64,000 nt of DNA from Angiostrongylus vasorum. Taxonomy: Eukaryota > Nematoda > Chromadorea > Rhabditida > Metastrongylidae. The position numbers and the translations under genes were made by a program. The notes under the pieces are model-generated. The model made no database searches, was not told the DNA's origin, and was given only the letters and a program-made list of their open reading frames with translations. Shown piece by piece: positions 34,562 to 46,400 of the stretch. The stretch is from contig JADANN010000018.1 in assembly GCA_018806985.1 (NCBI GenBank), forward strand, positions 3,441,001 through 3,505,000, given 5' to 3'. Each line of letters opens with the position of its first letter. The first letter of the stretch is position 1.

Positions 34562-35620
34562 CTGCAATGTGTACGGTAGCGTGCAGTAAATTATTAAGGC
34601 TTAAGTGAATGTATTAACCGAATTCTAAAAAATTAATGGCAAGGATATTTGAATAGTGTATTATTGGACCAACATGTGAATAGCACTCACTGGTAACAAA
34701 GCTCAAAACGAAAAAAGTCAAGGTCATTCAGTTGTTTATCATCTAATTTCGAACCACTACTTGGAATTGAATTGGAAGACGAGAAAATCTAAGAAAAAAA
34801 TGAACTGCTTAGTACGGCATCACAATTTTTTACACAAATTCAATTATTGGTCCCAGTCTTACAGAGACCGTAAACCCTCCAAGGTAGCCTTTGACGTGCG
34901 TTCGAAGGGTGGCCTTTCATTTCAATCTTTTAAGATGCACAAAGGTGTGAGAGTAAAGCTATCAGTGTACCGAGGGTGATATGAAGGTCAGTGAATAAAG
35001 GATTCGAATTCAGGAAATCAGCTCACTGGGAGTTGTTCGTCCTACGAAAGAAGGATATGTCCGACAGTAGAGTCGTGTAGATGACCAGTTGAGTGGCTGA
35101 CGAATCGGAATAAGACGGTCCATTGAACGGCTAGGTAATAATTGCCATTTGCTGCATTCAGAAAAAGGACTCAGCCATTGTGTTGTAATGCAGGATAATC
35201 GCTACTACGCCCTTATTGTTTTGACCAACACATCCCCCGATTCGTCAGTTTCTATTTTGAATCAATCGTCGTCAAATGCTGACTACGTAGAGGAGATCTA
35301 CTGCTGGAAAACTGAGACCACATATTCCTACCCTTACTCCTTCATACTTTGGCGTTAGAACAAGCATCTAAGGAAACTACTTCAGGCCATATTACACTTT
35401 ACCTTCATCGTATTATAAACTCTATAATACCAGCCTCGTGTCTGCTTATTGAAGAAAACACCGAAAGAGACCATATTATATTTCCGTTTCATATGAAATT
35501 TACTCTATTTCTTGAACTGCTTCCTTCGAAATCTGCTAAAACTGCGATGAATTCTTCCATGAGTGCCATTGTAAACCGACTTTCATTTAACCTCGGTATG
35601 AATGACCAACGTACCTTATT
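34562..35620. other. Upstream of cdkl-1; no promoter element identified
   Basis: Sequence 5' of the first cdkl-1 exon. Two overlapping plus-strand open frames (35149-35358, 35349-35627) have no recognised motif. Confidence 0.4.
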
Positions 35621-35624
35621 TCAC

Positions 35625-35736
35625 TGATAAGCTCTCACGAGGTTGTTACCTAACAATTATCCGGTTAACCTTTCGACGTCTCCTTCTTCTTAAGAGCCGA
35701 ATAAATGTTTATTAACAACCTCGTGTTAGCTTATCA
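35625..35736 (-). mobile_element. Short foldback element with hammerhead-like centre (subfamily 2)
   Basis: TGATAAGCTCTCACGAGGTT and its near-complement AACCTCGTGTTAGCTTATCA bound a 112-base unit. The minus strand holds CUUAAGA, GUCGAAAGG and UUAACC at the dyad (35700-35661), a decayed relative of the motif at 48921-48958. Confidence 0.65.
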
Positions 35737-35739
35737 ATG

Positions 35740-36410
35740 GAACGAGATGCATTGATTTTCCATTAATACTACTCTTCAATATTTTCTCTTCCAATCAACG
35801 GAAACTATTCCTCATCAAAAGAAAGTGCGAAGAAAATGCCCCCACTGCAAAGCATGAAAATTGCAGGAATATGTAATGGTGGATTTCGTTTCCTCACGTT
35901 CAGCCTTCACTGGGCTTTCAGCTGGATTTTCTTCTCTCTCAGAGTCCTGATCTATACGTCCGTTTAATGTGAATAAGCTTGGATACTGGGGTTACAGCAG
36001 TTAGCGTCCCAGGAGTATTAGATTAAAGCTCTTTATGGATGTGTTGGGCCCACAGATCTACGTCAAATTTGCCTTGCTTTGTAAAGTTATTAGAATATCA
36101 TTGCGTTAATTACTCTCAGGTCTTGAAAACGTTGAAAAGCTATCATCGAGTATTTCTTTGCCGTTCGTGAAAACGATGTTTTGAAACTTACAACACCGCA
36201 CAAATCACGTGAATATTCCAAGCGTTAATCACTAATAATGGGTAGCTGTGGGGTCGAAAAATGCGATTCTATGTTTTTTTTTCCACACTGACATTTTGAA
36301 GACGAAAATTTTTTACCCAAAGAGAACACAAATGATTCAAGGAAATCTGTAATATCTAGCGATATTTTGCTGATATAATATGAAATAATGTGAAGACACG
36401 GCTGCCGCGT
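35740..36410. other. No gene recognised
   Basis: AT-rich stretch without repeats of the named families. Confidence 0.4.
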
Positions 36411-36412
36411 AC

Positions 36413-36607
36413 CTTATGCGAAGACGATCCGTCCTGTAGACGGCAGGATTTTTTCCAGCACTTCTCCGTTTTGTCGGCGAGTTCCGCTAGAGCCGGTTTC
36501 CAAAGAGTTCGCCTGTTGGCTGGGACGAGTTCTCCGAGGTGGTCCTTTTTCGCAGCGGTTCCAGCGGCCTGGGCCTTCATCCATGCCGAAAACATGCAGG
36601 CCACACC
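36413..36607 (-). CDS. Orphan exon of unknown protein
   Basis: A 195-base GC-rich block on the minus strand, bounded by an acceptor TGCATTAG and a donor GTACGC, reads 65 codons in phase 0 at both ends. The sequence includes CMFSAWMKAQAAGTAAKKDH, LGELVPANRRTLWKPALAEL and KTEKCWKKSCRLQDG, with three cysteines and many lysines. It does not join in phase with cdkl-1 exon 1 (that gives a stop), and the M1 gene upstream already has its own stop, so it may belong to a separate gene whose other exons were not found. An overlapping 110-codon open frame in another phase is the alternative. No family recognised. Confidence 0.45.
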
Positions 36608-36849
36608 CTAATGCAGTCATGACGTCAACATTTCCGCTTATCGGCTTAGTGCTGGAGTCACGGATGTTTTTTTGCAGCGGAAGAAATGAAGGAAAATTAC
36701 AAGAGGATGCCAATACTCGCAAAAATCCCCCAATGGAAATCACTGCTCATTCCAAAGTGTTTTTCTAAGGTCGAAAACCCTTCGGAACATAACAAATTCG
36801 TTATGATTGCGCTTGTTTAAGAAGGTGATTTTAAAGCATTTGATGGCTT

Positions 36850-37020
36850 CTACAACCGCGAGGATGCTAAGATATGAGCAGAACTCGGAAACTCAGGTGG
36901 GCTTCGAATCCGCGGGTAACCTAACCAACGTCTCACGTGTTAGCCACCACGTTAACTCTGCGGCCTTCCTTCGCTTTTTCTCAGCCAGTCTTTTAGTCTG
37001 CTGATGGAACCGATTAGGCA
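36850..37020 (+). repeat. Family C repeat, partial
   Basis: AGGATGCTAAGATATGAGCA start, reverse-strand tRNA-like core with B-box-like GGATTCGAAGCCC, then TTTTCTCAGCCAGT. Confidence 0.5.
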
Positions 37021-37319
37021 CGAAATGAGAGCAAAGCGCTTCGATGTTTTCTGGTCAATGAAGAACGTCTTTCACGGCAAGAAAACTTCGCTGACAAGTT
37101 GTGTGGTGTTTATTATCGAAGTTGACTGAGAAAAATTTTGTTGTTATTTATATTAGGACCTATTTTCTCGCTAAGAGCATTTGTAGACGCATCTATTCCT
37201 AAAAAATTTGGCAACGATTCAATTCCGAATTTCATTGTGTCTCGGCATGGGTAAGAAATATCTTGATTTATTGATGAGCTTAGTAGAGATTATAATCCAT
37301 CTTAACTATGGCTAACGGT

Positions 37320-37590
37320 ACGGGCGCTTGTAGCGTAGTGGTCGCTGGCGCCCTGCAATACACATGAAATCGATTCCCCACGCCGCTGGCCTACCAAGCG
37401 CTCCATCCCTCCGTGGTCGGCAAATTGATATCGTACCTGTCTAGGAGAATAGCAGCAGCACTGGCTCGATACATCGGTAGGCTTACGCGAGTCATTGTAA
37501 AGGCCAGATATGCATTCAATCACGTCCAAACGATGCTTAATGAAGTCAAATGCATGGCGCAGCCCTCAGGGATTGGCCAACGCCGAGATC
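37320..37590 (+). repeat. SINE-like family A
   Basis: Head CGGGCGCTTGTAGCGTAGTG with an A-box-like block at 37331-37344 and a B-box-like AATCGATTCC near 37367-37376, then the family body and a GGGATTGGCCAACGCCGAG end. The head resembles a tRNA gene but the anticodon arm is not convincing. Confidence 0.75.
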
Positions 37591-37976
37591 TTTGTCCTTG
37601 TTTTCATGGATGACATTTTGGGGATCTCGTCTTCATCAGAGCTAGGCGGATCCGAGTTACGCGACCACACCAGTTGTTCATTTATGCGATGTTGGTGGTT
37701 TTCGGAGTCGCAGCATCGAGATCAGTCTAGTAGAGTGGAGCACAGCACGGATGAAGTAGCGCCTCCAGATCTGCCTTTCTACACAGCCCCCTAGCCTCGC
37801 TGACGTCACCTGAGCTCCTCCGGCAATTCCCCAGGTCACACGATGTTCTTTGGTCGACCGGAAACTTGTCAATCTTTTTTTTGTCTTTCATTTGTGCAAT
37901 GTACCAATCTTTTTTGACTTTATTTCGTCTGTAACTTGAAATTGTTTTCTCTAATAACCGGCCATTTATTCCCAAA

Positions 37977-38213
37977 GAGCGCGTGTGGCGTGGAATCGAT
38001 CTCCACGCCCATGACCCAGCAAGCCTTCCATCCCTCCAGGGTCGGCAAATTGGTACCAGACTTGTCTGGGAGGATAGCAGCACTGGCTCGATACATCGGT
38101 AGGCCACCCGCGAGTCACGGCAAAGACCAGATAGGCATTCAGTCACCTCCAACGTTGCTGAATGAAGTCAAATGCACGGCGCCTGTCTGAGGGATTGATC
38201 AACGCCGAGAGGG
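37977..38213 (+). repeat. SINE-like family A, shortened head
   Basis: GAGCGCGTGTGGCGTGGAAT shows a deletion joining the A-box and B-box regions. Body and GGGATTGATCAACGCCGAG end are intact. It lies 390 bases from another family A copy in the same orientation. Confidence 0.75.
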
Positions 38214-38214
38214 T

Positions 38215-38860
38215 TTTTTTTATAATTTATTCCTGCATATCAAATATATCTGCTATATGATTAGGAAGAGGTTATCGGGCACCTTCAGTTCAATATAGAA
38301 GGGCAACGTCGTGCTTGGAAAGGAAAGCATTCTGAATGAAAATTGTTCAATACTAATGGTAATAAGCGACTCGTAGCGCAGTGGCGCACGTTTCTGCGGA
38401 CTGCTCTGTTATGGCTCTCTCTAAACCACAGTCGAGATGTCTGGCTCTAAAAAAGATCTGGAAACACCCAAGAACACCTATCCTACAGTTTGAAAGAGTT
38501 CCGAATTGACTGGAATTCAACGACATTTGTCGAGAAGGGTCACAAATCTTTAAAAAGAAGCCGTCCGAATCCAGAAATCCAAAGGTTTTCCTGGATAACG
38601 AATGCGAGGCAACGAATCGGTTGTGAGAAGTGCTGGAACTCGCTCAACATGTGATGACGAACGATGTGAAATGAAAAGTTAGAAGTGGTATAGTCGTGGT
38701 AGCTCCAGATGGCAAACATCCATTACCTATTTGTGTAAAATTTCAAGGAGGCTAGAAGGGATGTTCTCAATTAAAAGCTGCAAAACTGAAAAAAAAGAAG
38801 GAAATCTAAAACGATAATTTAGGAACCGCCGTCATTTAACCTCGGTAGTAAGATACAACG
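38215..38860. other. No gene recognised
   Basis: No motif or named repeat seen between a family A and a family B copy. Confidence 0.4.
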
Positions 38861-38861
38861 G

Positions 38862-39015
38862 TTTAACTCGTCATCGTGGCTGGGAGGTGTTTTCGGGTGT
38901 CGGGTTGCGAAGGACAGCCGTGGGATTCATCCCCTGGCGTAGTCTCTCAAGCTGGGAAGGCGTCTAGCGTTTCCATTAGGGAAAAAAAACTAGCCGTCCA
39001 AGTATCCAAGTAAGT
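38862..39015 (+). repeat. SINE-like family B, internally deleted
   Basis: Keeps the CAACGGTTTAACTCGTCATC start and the CCGTCCAAGTATCCAAGTAA tail; about 200 internal bases are missing. Confidence 0.65.
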
Positions 39016-39019
39016 AAAG

Positions 39020-40260
39020 TAATCAACTTGTTTAAATTGCTGAGCTTACAGTCTAGGCCGAGTCTAAAATGATATGCAACATTTGATTGGTTGTTTTAGT
39101 GAGAAAAAAAATCTAGAAACTGTGGAGGAATACGCGGTTATTAAATTTGGACCAAACAGTGTTGTGGAAATATGAAGTTCAACTACGTTCCTTGCAACCT
39201 ATGGAGTTGGAAGATAAGAAGGACTCGGAAATTGCTCAGTGTTAACAAGTTATGAAACTTACGCCAAAACTGAAGAAAGACGTGACCTAAAAGTACCACG
39301 CAGTTTATAAACATGGTGTCGTAAGAGGTTTTTTTTTCATTTACTACAAAAGCGGAACCATAACTGCCAGAAACCGATTCGGAGAAATGAGTGAAAACAT
39401 CTGTATAGATTTATTAAACATAACTGTATCATGAGAAATCACTTTGCACAAAGATCGTAAGAAGGGTTATCATCGTTGTTAGATCGATTTCTGAGGATGT
39501 GAGGCATCAGGGTAATTTCCTAAATTGACTTCATCCGGTGTTAAGACGGTTTCGGTGGAGATAATCACTTCAGCAAAGTAATATGGAAGGGATGTTCATC
39601 ATATGAAGATAAGAAAAGAAAACAAAAACACAAAAAACAACGAGCTTAGAGCTCTCAACAGTAACGATGAGATCATTGTTGACATCAAAGGGCAGAAAAA
39701 TATGTCGTAGGTCAATAACAATGTGGTCGAATATGAACGGAAAGTTCCGAACAATACAGTTCTCACAGAAAAACTGCAACTCTTACGGTTTAAGAAGTAG
39801 GCAAGACTTAGGGATAACAACAGACGGTCAAATTTTTCACATAGAGCAGATTGGTGGTAGGAGCATGTAAAGACGTAATGACAGGCGTATTGAGTTTGCA
39901 CTGTTCAATGAGGGAAAATGATCAACAGCTGGATTCGTTCTATCGTGTTTTCAGAAATCCAGGACAAACATGGTTTCTGCACGAGAAAAATTATGGGTCA
40001 TATAGAGCCAATTGGACATTTGAAAGGAAATCTGGACAGTTCATAGTCTGCGATGGATTCTAATGTGCTACCAACACATTGGGAAATCTCCAGCTGCTCT
40101 CACTAGAAATTAATAAAGTAGAGGTCTAAAAGGACACATGTTGACGAAATCATGGCCTAATCAGTTGCTCGAATATTAGTACAAAATAAACAATTTGAAA
40201 ACAACACAACCTAACGGCTCTCATACTGAGATTAGCCGTCAGATCGGATTATTAAGTGAC
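39020..40260. other. 3' flank of the M1 gene; no gene recognised
   Basis: Open frames on both strands near 39570-40063 show no known motif. No AATAAA signal for the minus-strand gene was seen in the 180 bases after its stop. Confidence 0.4.
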
Positions 40261-40265
40261 GTTTT

Positions 40266-40457
40266 TCAAAGCTTTTTTCCATGGACATGAGTGCTCGATT
40301 TCAATTCATTTAGGTTGCTCATGATTACTGTGACATTGTTGATGACACTGTCCCCATAGGTAGCCATCCAGGCACTCACTGATCTAATTCGTGCACGTAA
40401 CTGCGCTGCGAGTTTTGCAGGAACGGCAGGGGCGAGGTGTTCCACCACCGTATTGAA
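40266..40457 (-). CDS. M1 last exon with stop
   Basis: Acceptor [27 protein letters not shown] then [18 protein letters not shown] matches the final ERAP-like helices. It stops at TGA 40268-40266 after HGKKL. Confidence 0.9.
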   Translation of the reverse strand, partial: FNTVVEHLAPAVPAKLAAQLRARIRSVSAWMATYGDSVINNVTVIMSNLNELKSSTHVHGKKL

Positions 40458-43400
40458 CTAAAACGGACGATTTTTTTTTGAAACCGATGAAACATTAGTA
40501 CGAATAGTTGATTTCTTTTTTAGATTGTTCAGCTTAAACGAAGTTGTTATAAAGCTTTTTCGGCTAACGTTTCGACATCTTTTTCTTCTTGGGACCGCGA
40601 TGATGCGAGTACACTGCCTAATGTCGCCCGTCTTCATCATCTGCGCCTGTGTGGCGGCATCGATTCGGACCTTCAGAGGTGAATTACAACATGAATGAAG
40701 AAGCTCAGTCGCCAGTACCTCACGTATGGTTATTGCTGCCAGTTCACTGATACTTGGAAACTTACATGGCCTATCTTCGCTGGTTGTGCGGGCCCCAGCA
40801 TCATCTCTACTTTTTCAGAGTTTTACTGGTTTGGCCATTGTGGTTCCCTGGAGTCTCAAGGTCATCCTGGCCGAGGTCGGCGCCAGGTCGTCACCACCAC
40901 AAGCAGTCGCCACCTTTGTGGGTCAGAGGGAGATTTGTCACCATGCGACTAGCTTGGTACCAGGACGGTGACGGATTTTGGTGTTGCTTAACTCTAGGCT
41001 GGGCTTCCTTATGGAAACGCCGGATTCCTTTGTCAGCCTGGGAGACCCGCCTGCCAGGGGAAGAATCCCCCTTCTTTACCTCGCAGCCCAGCACCCAGGA
41101 ACACCTCCCAGCTACGATGAGGGCGTAAACCGTTTGGAGGGTCCACTGATGATGTTCCTTTCATCATGAAGGTAATCCATCCTGCAATATCAGTGGTACA
41201 CCAACTAGTATTCCATTAGATTCGACTTGATACTAACAGAGTACATCTCAAAAAAGAACGTCTGTGGACGATTGATTCCGATCACAGCGGTTCATAAGAT
41301 GTAGACATTGAGGAAGAGCTAGCTGTGTGAAATAGCAACTTTAGTAAGTTGAACAATCTAAAAAATATTGATTAAAACCAGTGTTTTGTAGAGAATTGTT
41401 AAATAAAAACTATGCTATTGTCACGTGTTGGAGTAAACGCATTTACAAATGTCTCATAACAAATGAATTCATGTGAACATGACCCCTCGAGATAGCCACC
41501 GCAAATGTCAGAGTAATACTGTAACGAAGTGGCTTTGATATGTCACAATCGTGATAAAAGCGAAGCATTCCTATCTGCATACTACTATTGTCTTGGATTT
41601 GCAGAATTCTGCAGATAAGTGCTTAACGGAAACAAAATATCAGAGTACTCATTGGTGAACTACCTGGAAATCATTACACAGGGTTATTATGAGACCTTAG
41701 TACGACCTCATCGCCTGTAAAAGCTTTCGAAATGCAGAAAATGCGCTTGAATGAATGCAGTAATGTTCCCGGGAATGTTCAACTTCGAAAAGGTGAGAAG
41801 CTTAAGCATTCATTATAGTTTGTCTTCCGACGAGTGAAATCTATAGGCAGCCGCAAGAACATAAATTACACTAACCATAGGTATGTCTTCCGTTCTTACA
41901 ATTCCTCGTGCGAATGTTTGAAGTAAGAGTTCGACGGATAACCCATTTGTGTGAACGCTGAAAAAGAGTTGAAATGAGTGAAAAACTCGAGCTCCTCTTC
42001 TCCTAATGGGCGCTTTAGAAGCTTTAATGAAATCTGACTAACTTGTGGAAATGAGGTGGATACTTAACGATCCCCACTTTATTATTTAAAGAAACTTACG
42101 CGACTTTAATTCGATCCAAATTTTCGACCACATAAGAAGTAAAATGATTGATTGGATGATTGTAGCTGAAATAGCGCTCGAATAAATTGACATGTCGGGC
42201 ATATACTGATATGCCAATACTGGCTGAATTTCTTGAGAAAAAATTAACACAACAGCAGTGAGCATCTGAAGTCAATTAAATCATTAGGCTTTGATCTCCA
42301 TAACCCCAGTTAATCTTTCATCCATTCTTCTTTACCAGGATTGCTACTTACGGAAAATGTTTCGAGATGTATATGACTGTGGCCACAAGGATTCGACCAG
42401 GAACGGGAAATTAGCTTGCGGAAGGCAAATCGACAAATACGCTACTTTATAGCCATTTTTTTTATTAACTTCATAGTTTTTTTCATGACAGTGTATAATG
42501 TGAGATATAACTGCAGCAGTGCTGAGATATTTGTAAACCTCCGCAATGCAGGTCTCTGCAGAAGGGATCGAACACGATATTACCCCTTTGCGCGGTTTAA
42601 CGCATTCACCACCACACCATGCGTGTCCTTCCTTTCGTCTTTCTCTTGGTAGAGTAAAGAACAGACAATAAATAAAAACGCACATAGTTTGTGATTTACA
42701 CTATAGCTTCAGCTTAACTGGGTTAAATTTGTGCTTCCCCAGATCAATCCCTTTCTCGGCGTTGATCAATCCCTGAAGGATGCACAATGCATTCTGAATT
42801 CATTAAGCATCCTTTGGAGGTGAGTGAATGCATATCTGGCCTTTCCAATGACAAGTGGTGGCCTACCGATGTATCGAGCCAGTGCTGCTAAACTCTCAGA
42901 CAAGTCTGGCACTAATTTGGTGAATTCGGAGGGATGGAAGGCTTCGTGTGCCATGGGCACGGTAATCGATTCCATCTGTGTGTTGCAGGGCTCCTCCGAC
43001 CACTGCACCACATGCATCCATGCGCCAATGAGATTGCTCATAGCACCTATAAAACACCTTTGAGAGAAAGGCGAAGCAAAGAACCAGCATGGTGCGATAA
43101 GCTTTTCCAATCCCCCACCGCAGACACCTGCGTTCCGTAGTTTTACAAATATCTCAGCACCATTGTAGTTATTTCACAGTGCTTCGTTTTGATTATAGGC
43201 CTCGATAGCTCAGAATTACCCACTTTTGGACACCATGAATTTTCCATAGCACTTTTAGCAATGATTTTGCGGTGTTTTTTTGACTTTTGACTTGCCGTGT
43301 TTACTAGTATTGTCGGGATGTTTGACAAAAAAGGTTGATTGTCTGCAGATCCGATGAATACGGTAAAGTGAGTGGAACAGGGTTTCGTAGAAAAACTTTT

Positions 43401-46400
43401 GTTCATCGTGAAACGTATGGATGAGCATTTTGTGCAAAAAAGAAGCGACTTTTCATTTTGATCTAATTTGAATATATGTGCTCGATATTAGCTTTCTACT
43501 GTGATCGTTTTGCTAAGGTTCTAAACGATTTATTGGACGAACCAATCTTATGGGACGGTCTTCTCCTGTTAATTTTTCTTTCCGAAAATGCTTAAGAGCA
43601 TGATATAACTGTTGTCAGTAGATCAGTTGCTATCGGAACTGCTAACTTCTTCTGGTTTCTGCTGAGATTCCTGAGGGAGCACGCATAATCCTCAGACACA
43701 TCGCAGCACGCAATGGTTGTTGGTGTCGAATGGAGCCTATTTTTTTCTTTCAAGAAAGAAGAAAAAAGCATACCTAACATAACCAGCACACATGTGCCTT
43801 AGATCTCGTGGATGTTTGTTGAAAAATATGTCGTCGAAGATTCTGAACATAAATCATGAACAGAACGGTTTTCAGCAAGTAGTTATTTAAACGAAATCAG
43901 CGCTTTATTTTCCTTTGCGATAACTTTTTTCTTCTCTTCTGTTTGCCCTAAATCGTGTCATTGAATTCGGTGGTACAATGGCCACTGCCTTTTATTTCCT
44001 TAGTTTACAAAATTTCAATGTGTATGGCTTCGAGAAAAATCTACAAGCAAAACTTCACACCCCTGAAAATCTGAACCTGTGGATGTGCTCTTTCTTCTTG
44101 CTCGTTCCCAGCGCAATCCAAATTCTTTCCTTCTCTATCTGATACACTTCCTCTTTCCATTTAGAGTACATAAATTCGAAGACATCATCATCTCCATACA
44201 TAATGGCAGTCGAATAGAGCGGCTGACGAACATAAGGAGGTATTCTTAATCATATAAAAATTATGATGGATATCAGTCCTGACTTTTACAAAATATATTC
44301 ACGGTGGATATTTACTTTAAAATCCAGGCAAAGGCAGCAAAATATTGATTGTCATGGATCTCAATTGTAATTCCTCTCACTAGTTACTTTTTCTCAAAGA
44401 TCAATGGACCAACACAAGTCGATCCTATTGGAATTCCATCATTTCAATAATAATTTGGAATTCTTTTATGCATTTGTTTATTGTAATTGTAGCACCCTTC
44501 CCAACGGTTTGCCTCCTCATCGTGGATGGGAGGTGTTCCTGTGTGTCGGACTGCGATGCACAGCGGAGGATTCATCCCCAGGCAGGGTTTCCCATCCTGA
44601 GAAGGAACCCAGCGTTTCCGTCAGGAAGCCCAGCTGAGAGTAAACCATTACTAAGATCCATCACCGCCCTGGTATTAAACTATGCGCATGGTGGCAAAAC
44701 TCCCTCTGATCCATATGCGTTGCAATTGCCTGTGTTGGTGACGACATGGGGGCAGACTTTGACCAGGCTGATCTCGGGATTCCAGGGAAACACAATTGGT
44801 AAACAAGCAAAACTCCGAAAAATGGAGAATATATTGGGATCCGCGCAACCAGTGAGCACAGGCCGTCCAAGTATCCAAGTAAAGTATTCAAGTAACTACA
44901 GTAACTAAGACAAAAATGAGCAACGACTGATACGAAAAAATGTTGTCAAGATAAAGATGAGAGTGTTTTGTAATTTTTCATTGACCCAAAAACACTGTGC
45001 TAAAGAAACATCAAGCTGAAAGAAGCAGGTAAACATGAAGTTTTTTGCGTTTATGAACAAGGTGTTAGAAAGAACTCTTTTATCTTTAATCTATGTCAAC
45101 ACATATTGCAATTCCGTGAACGGATCTAACAGGAATGTCGGAAATAAATGTTCTACAAGCAGTTCAAAAATCATCCTGCAAAAAAGGAACTTATCAGAAA
45201 AAAAGGCGTACGTATTGCAAGAGCGGTTGCTCAATAGTCCTCGTGAACAAGACATCCTCAGCGTTTGCAGAACTCGTCGTGCGAATGAGATACACGGTGC
45301 GTATCCGTTAAGACAGACCCGTGTGTATACTGTAGTTCGCAGTTCACTAAGGATTGTCAAGTTATTTTTCTCCAATGCCCGAATGTTTTATGACTCATGA
45401 AAACATCTGGGTGGAAGTCAAAAGACTAAAGTTGACGCACTCTTCGTGTATTTTCATTCCTTCCAGTAATGGATTTCGTTGGAAGCGCTCGAACAGCGGC
45501 TCAAGTATCGTGACAATAAACAGCTGGAATAGGAACGTTTTTCTTTCTCTTAGTTTTGGTAGCCATTAGAGGAGCGAATAGTTTAAATAACTCTTTAAGC
45601 AATTTGCTACAATTATTAATCCACTTATAGAAAGACTGAGGCATCTTGAAGGAATAAAACGACTCGATAGTAGAAGAACTAATTTTTTTCACAATTGTCT
45701 ACTGCTCAGCTTCATGTATTGAAGTAGGTATTTGCACTGCTGCCTATCTTCTATTCCAAAATACCTGAAATTCAGAAAACTTGGCGTGGGTTGTGAGTCG
45801 GGAAACCAGAAAGTCCAGGTGGGCGTTCAGCATTTTCACCGGTGGATATGCGGTCTGAAACCAACATCTAAAGGTAGAAAACTAAGGTGAAAGTAATACC
45901 CCATGAAGTCACATACACTGGCGATCGAGACAGAATGGTAACAGCAGAAACGGAGATGTAACTACGTCCTTGTGAGTTTCGGAATTCAAAAAAGTCTTTT
46001 AGTTCAAAAGTGAAAAAGATTAGAAAATGTTCAGCTTTTTGGAAAAGCATGTTATTACGAGCCGATGGTGGCACTAAAAAAGGAAGCAGCTGATTTCAAG
46101 CATGCCAGAAATGTATGAAATTTGGGATGTCCCTATTTGTCTTATTCAAAAATGGCGTGACTCGGTTCTGAAAGTTACGAACTGAGCTATATGGTGGAGA
46201 TAGCCGATTGGATAGCGTGATTATACCATTGTCTCGCCACATGCGATGCATTGCATCGATACCCTTAGAAAAAATAGCTAGAGATGGCAACAGAGGCCTT
46301 CCAAAAAATGGATTGTGGTAAGAAGAGGCGCTCTGGTTACGATGGGCTCTTTCCACTCTTCCAATGTAAAATCAGTCAATGTAACGTCACCTCTTTCCTG

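Noticed and set aside
36890..36975. tRNA gene candidate on the minus strand (B-box-like GGATTCGAAGCCC)
   Set aside because: Part of a family C repeat; no closed cloverleaf could be drawn.
37600..37970. A 141-codon minus-strand open frame (38152-37727)
   Set aside because: About half of it is a family A repeat read in reverse; the remainder (KDKKKIDKFPVDQRTS) has no recognised relative.
39570..40063. Open frames downstream of the M1 stop
   Set aside because: Low-complexity, hydrophobic or unknown sequences without splice context.
45524..45665. Alternative M1 exon reading [20 protein letters not shown]
   Set aside because: Similar in pattern to the M1 helix, but no donor or phase allows joining to the better LEPLFERF exon directly downstream; left unassigned.
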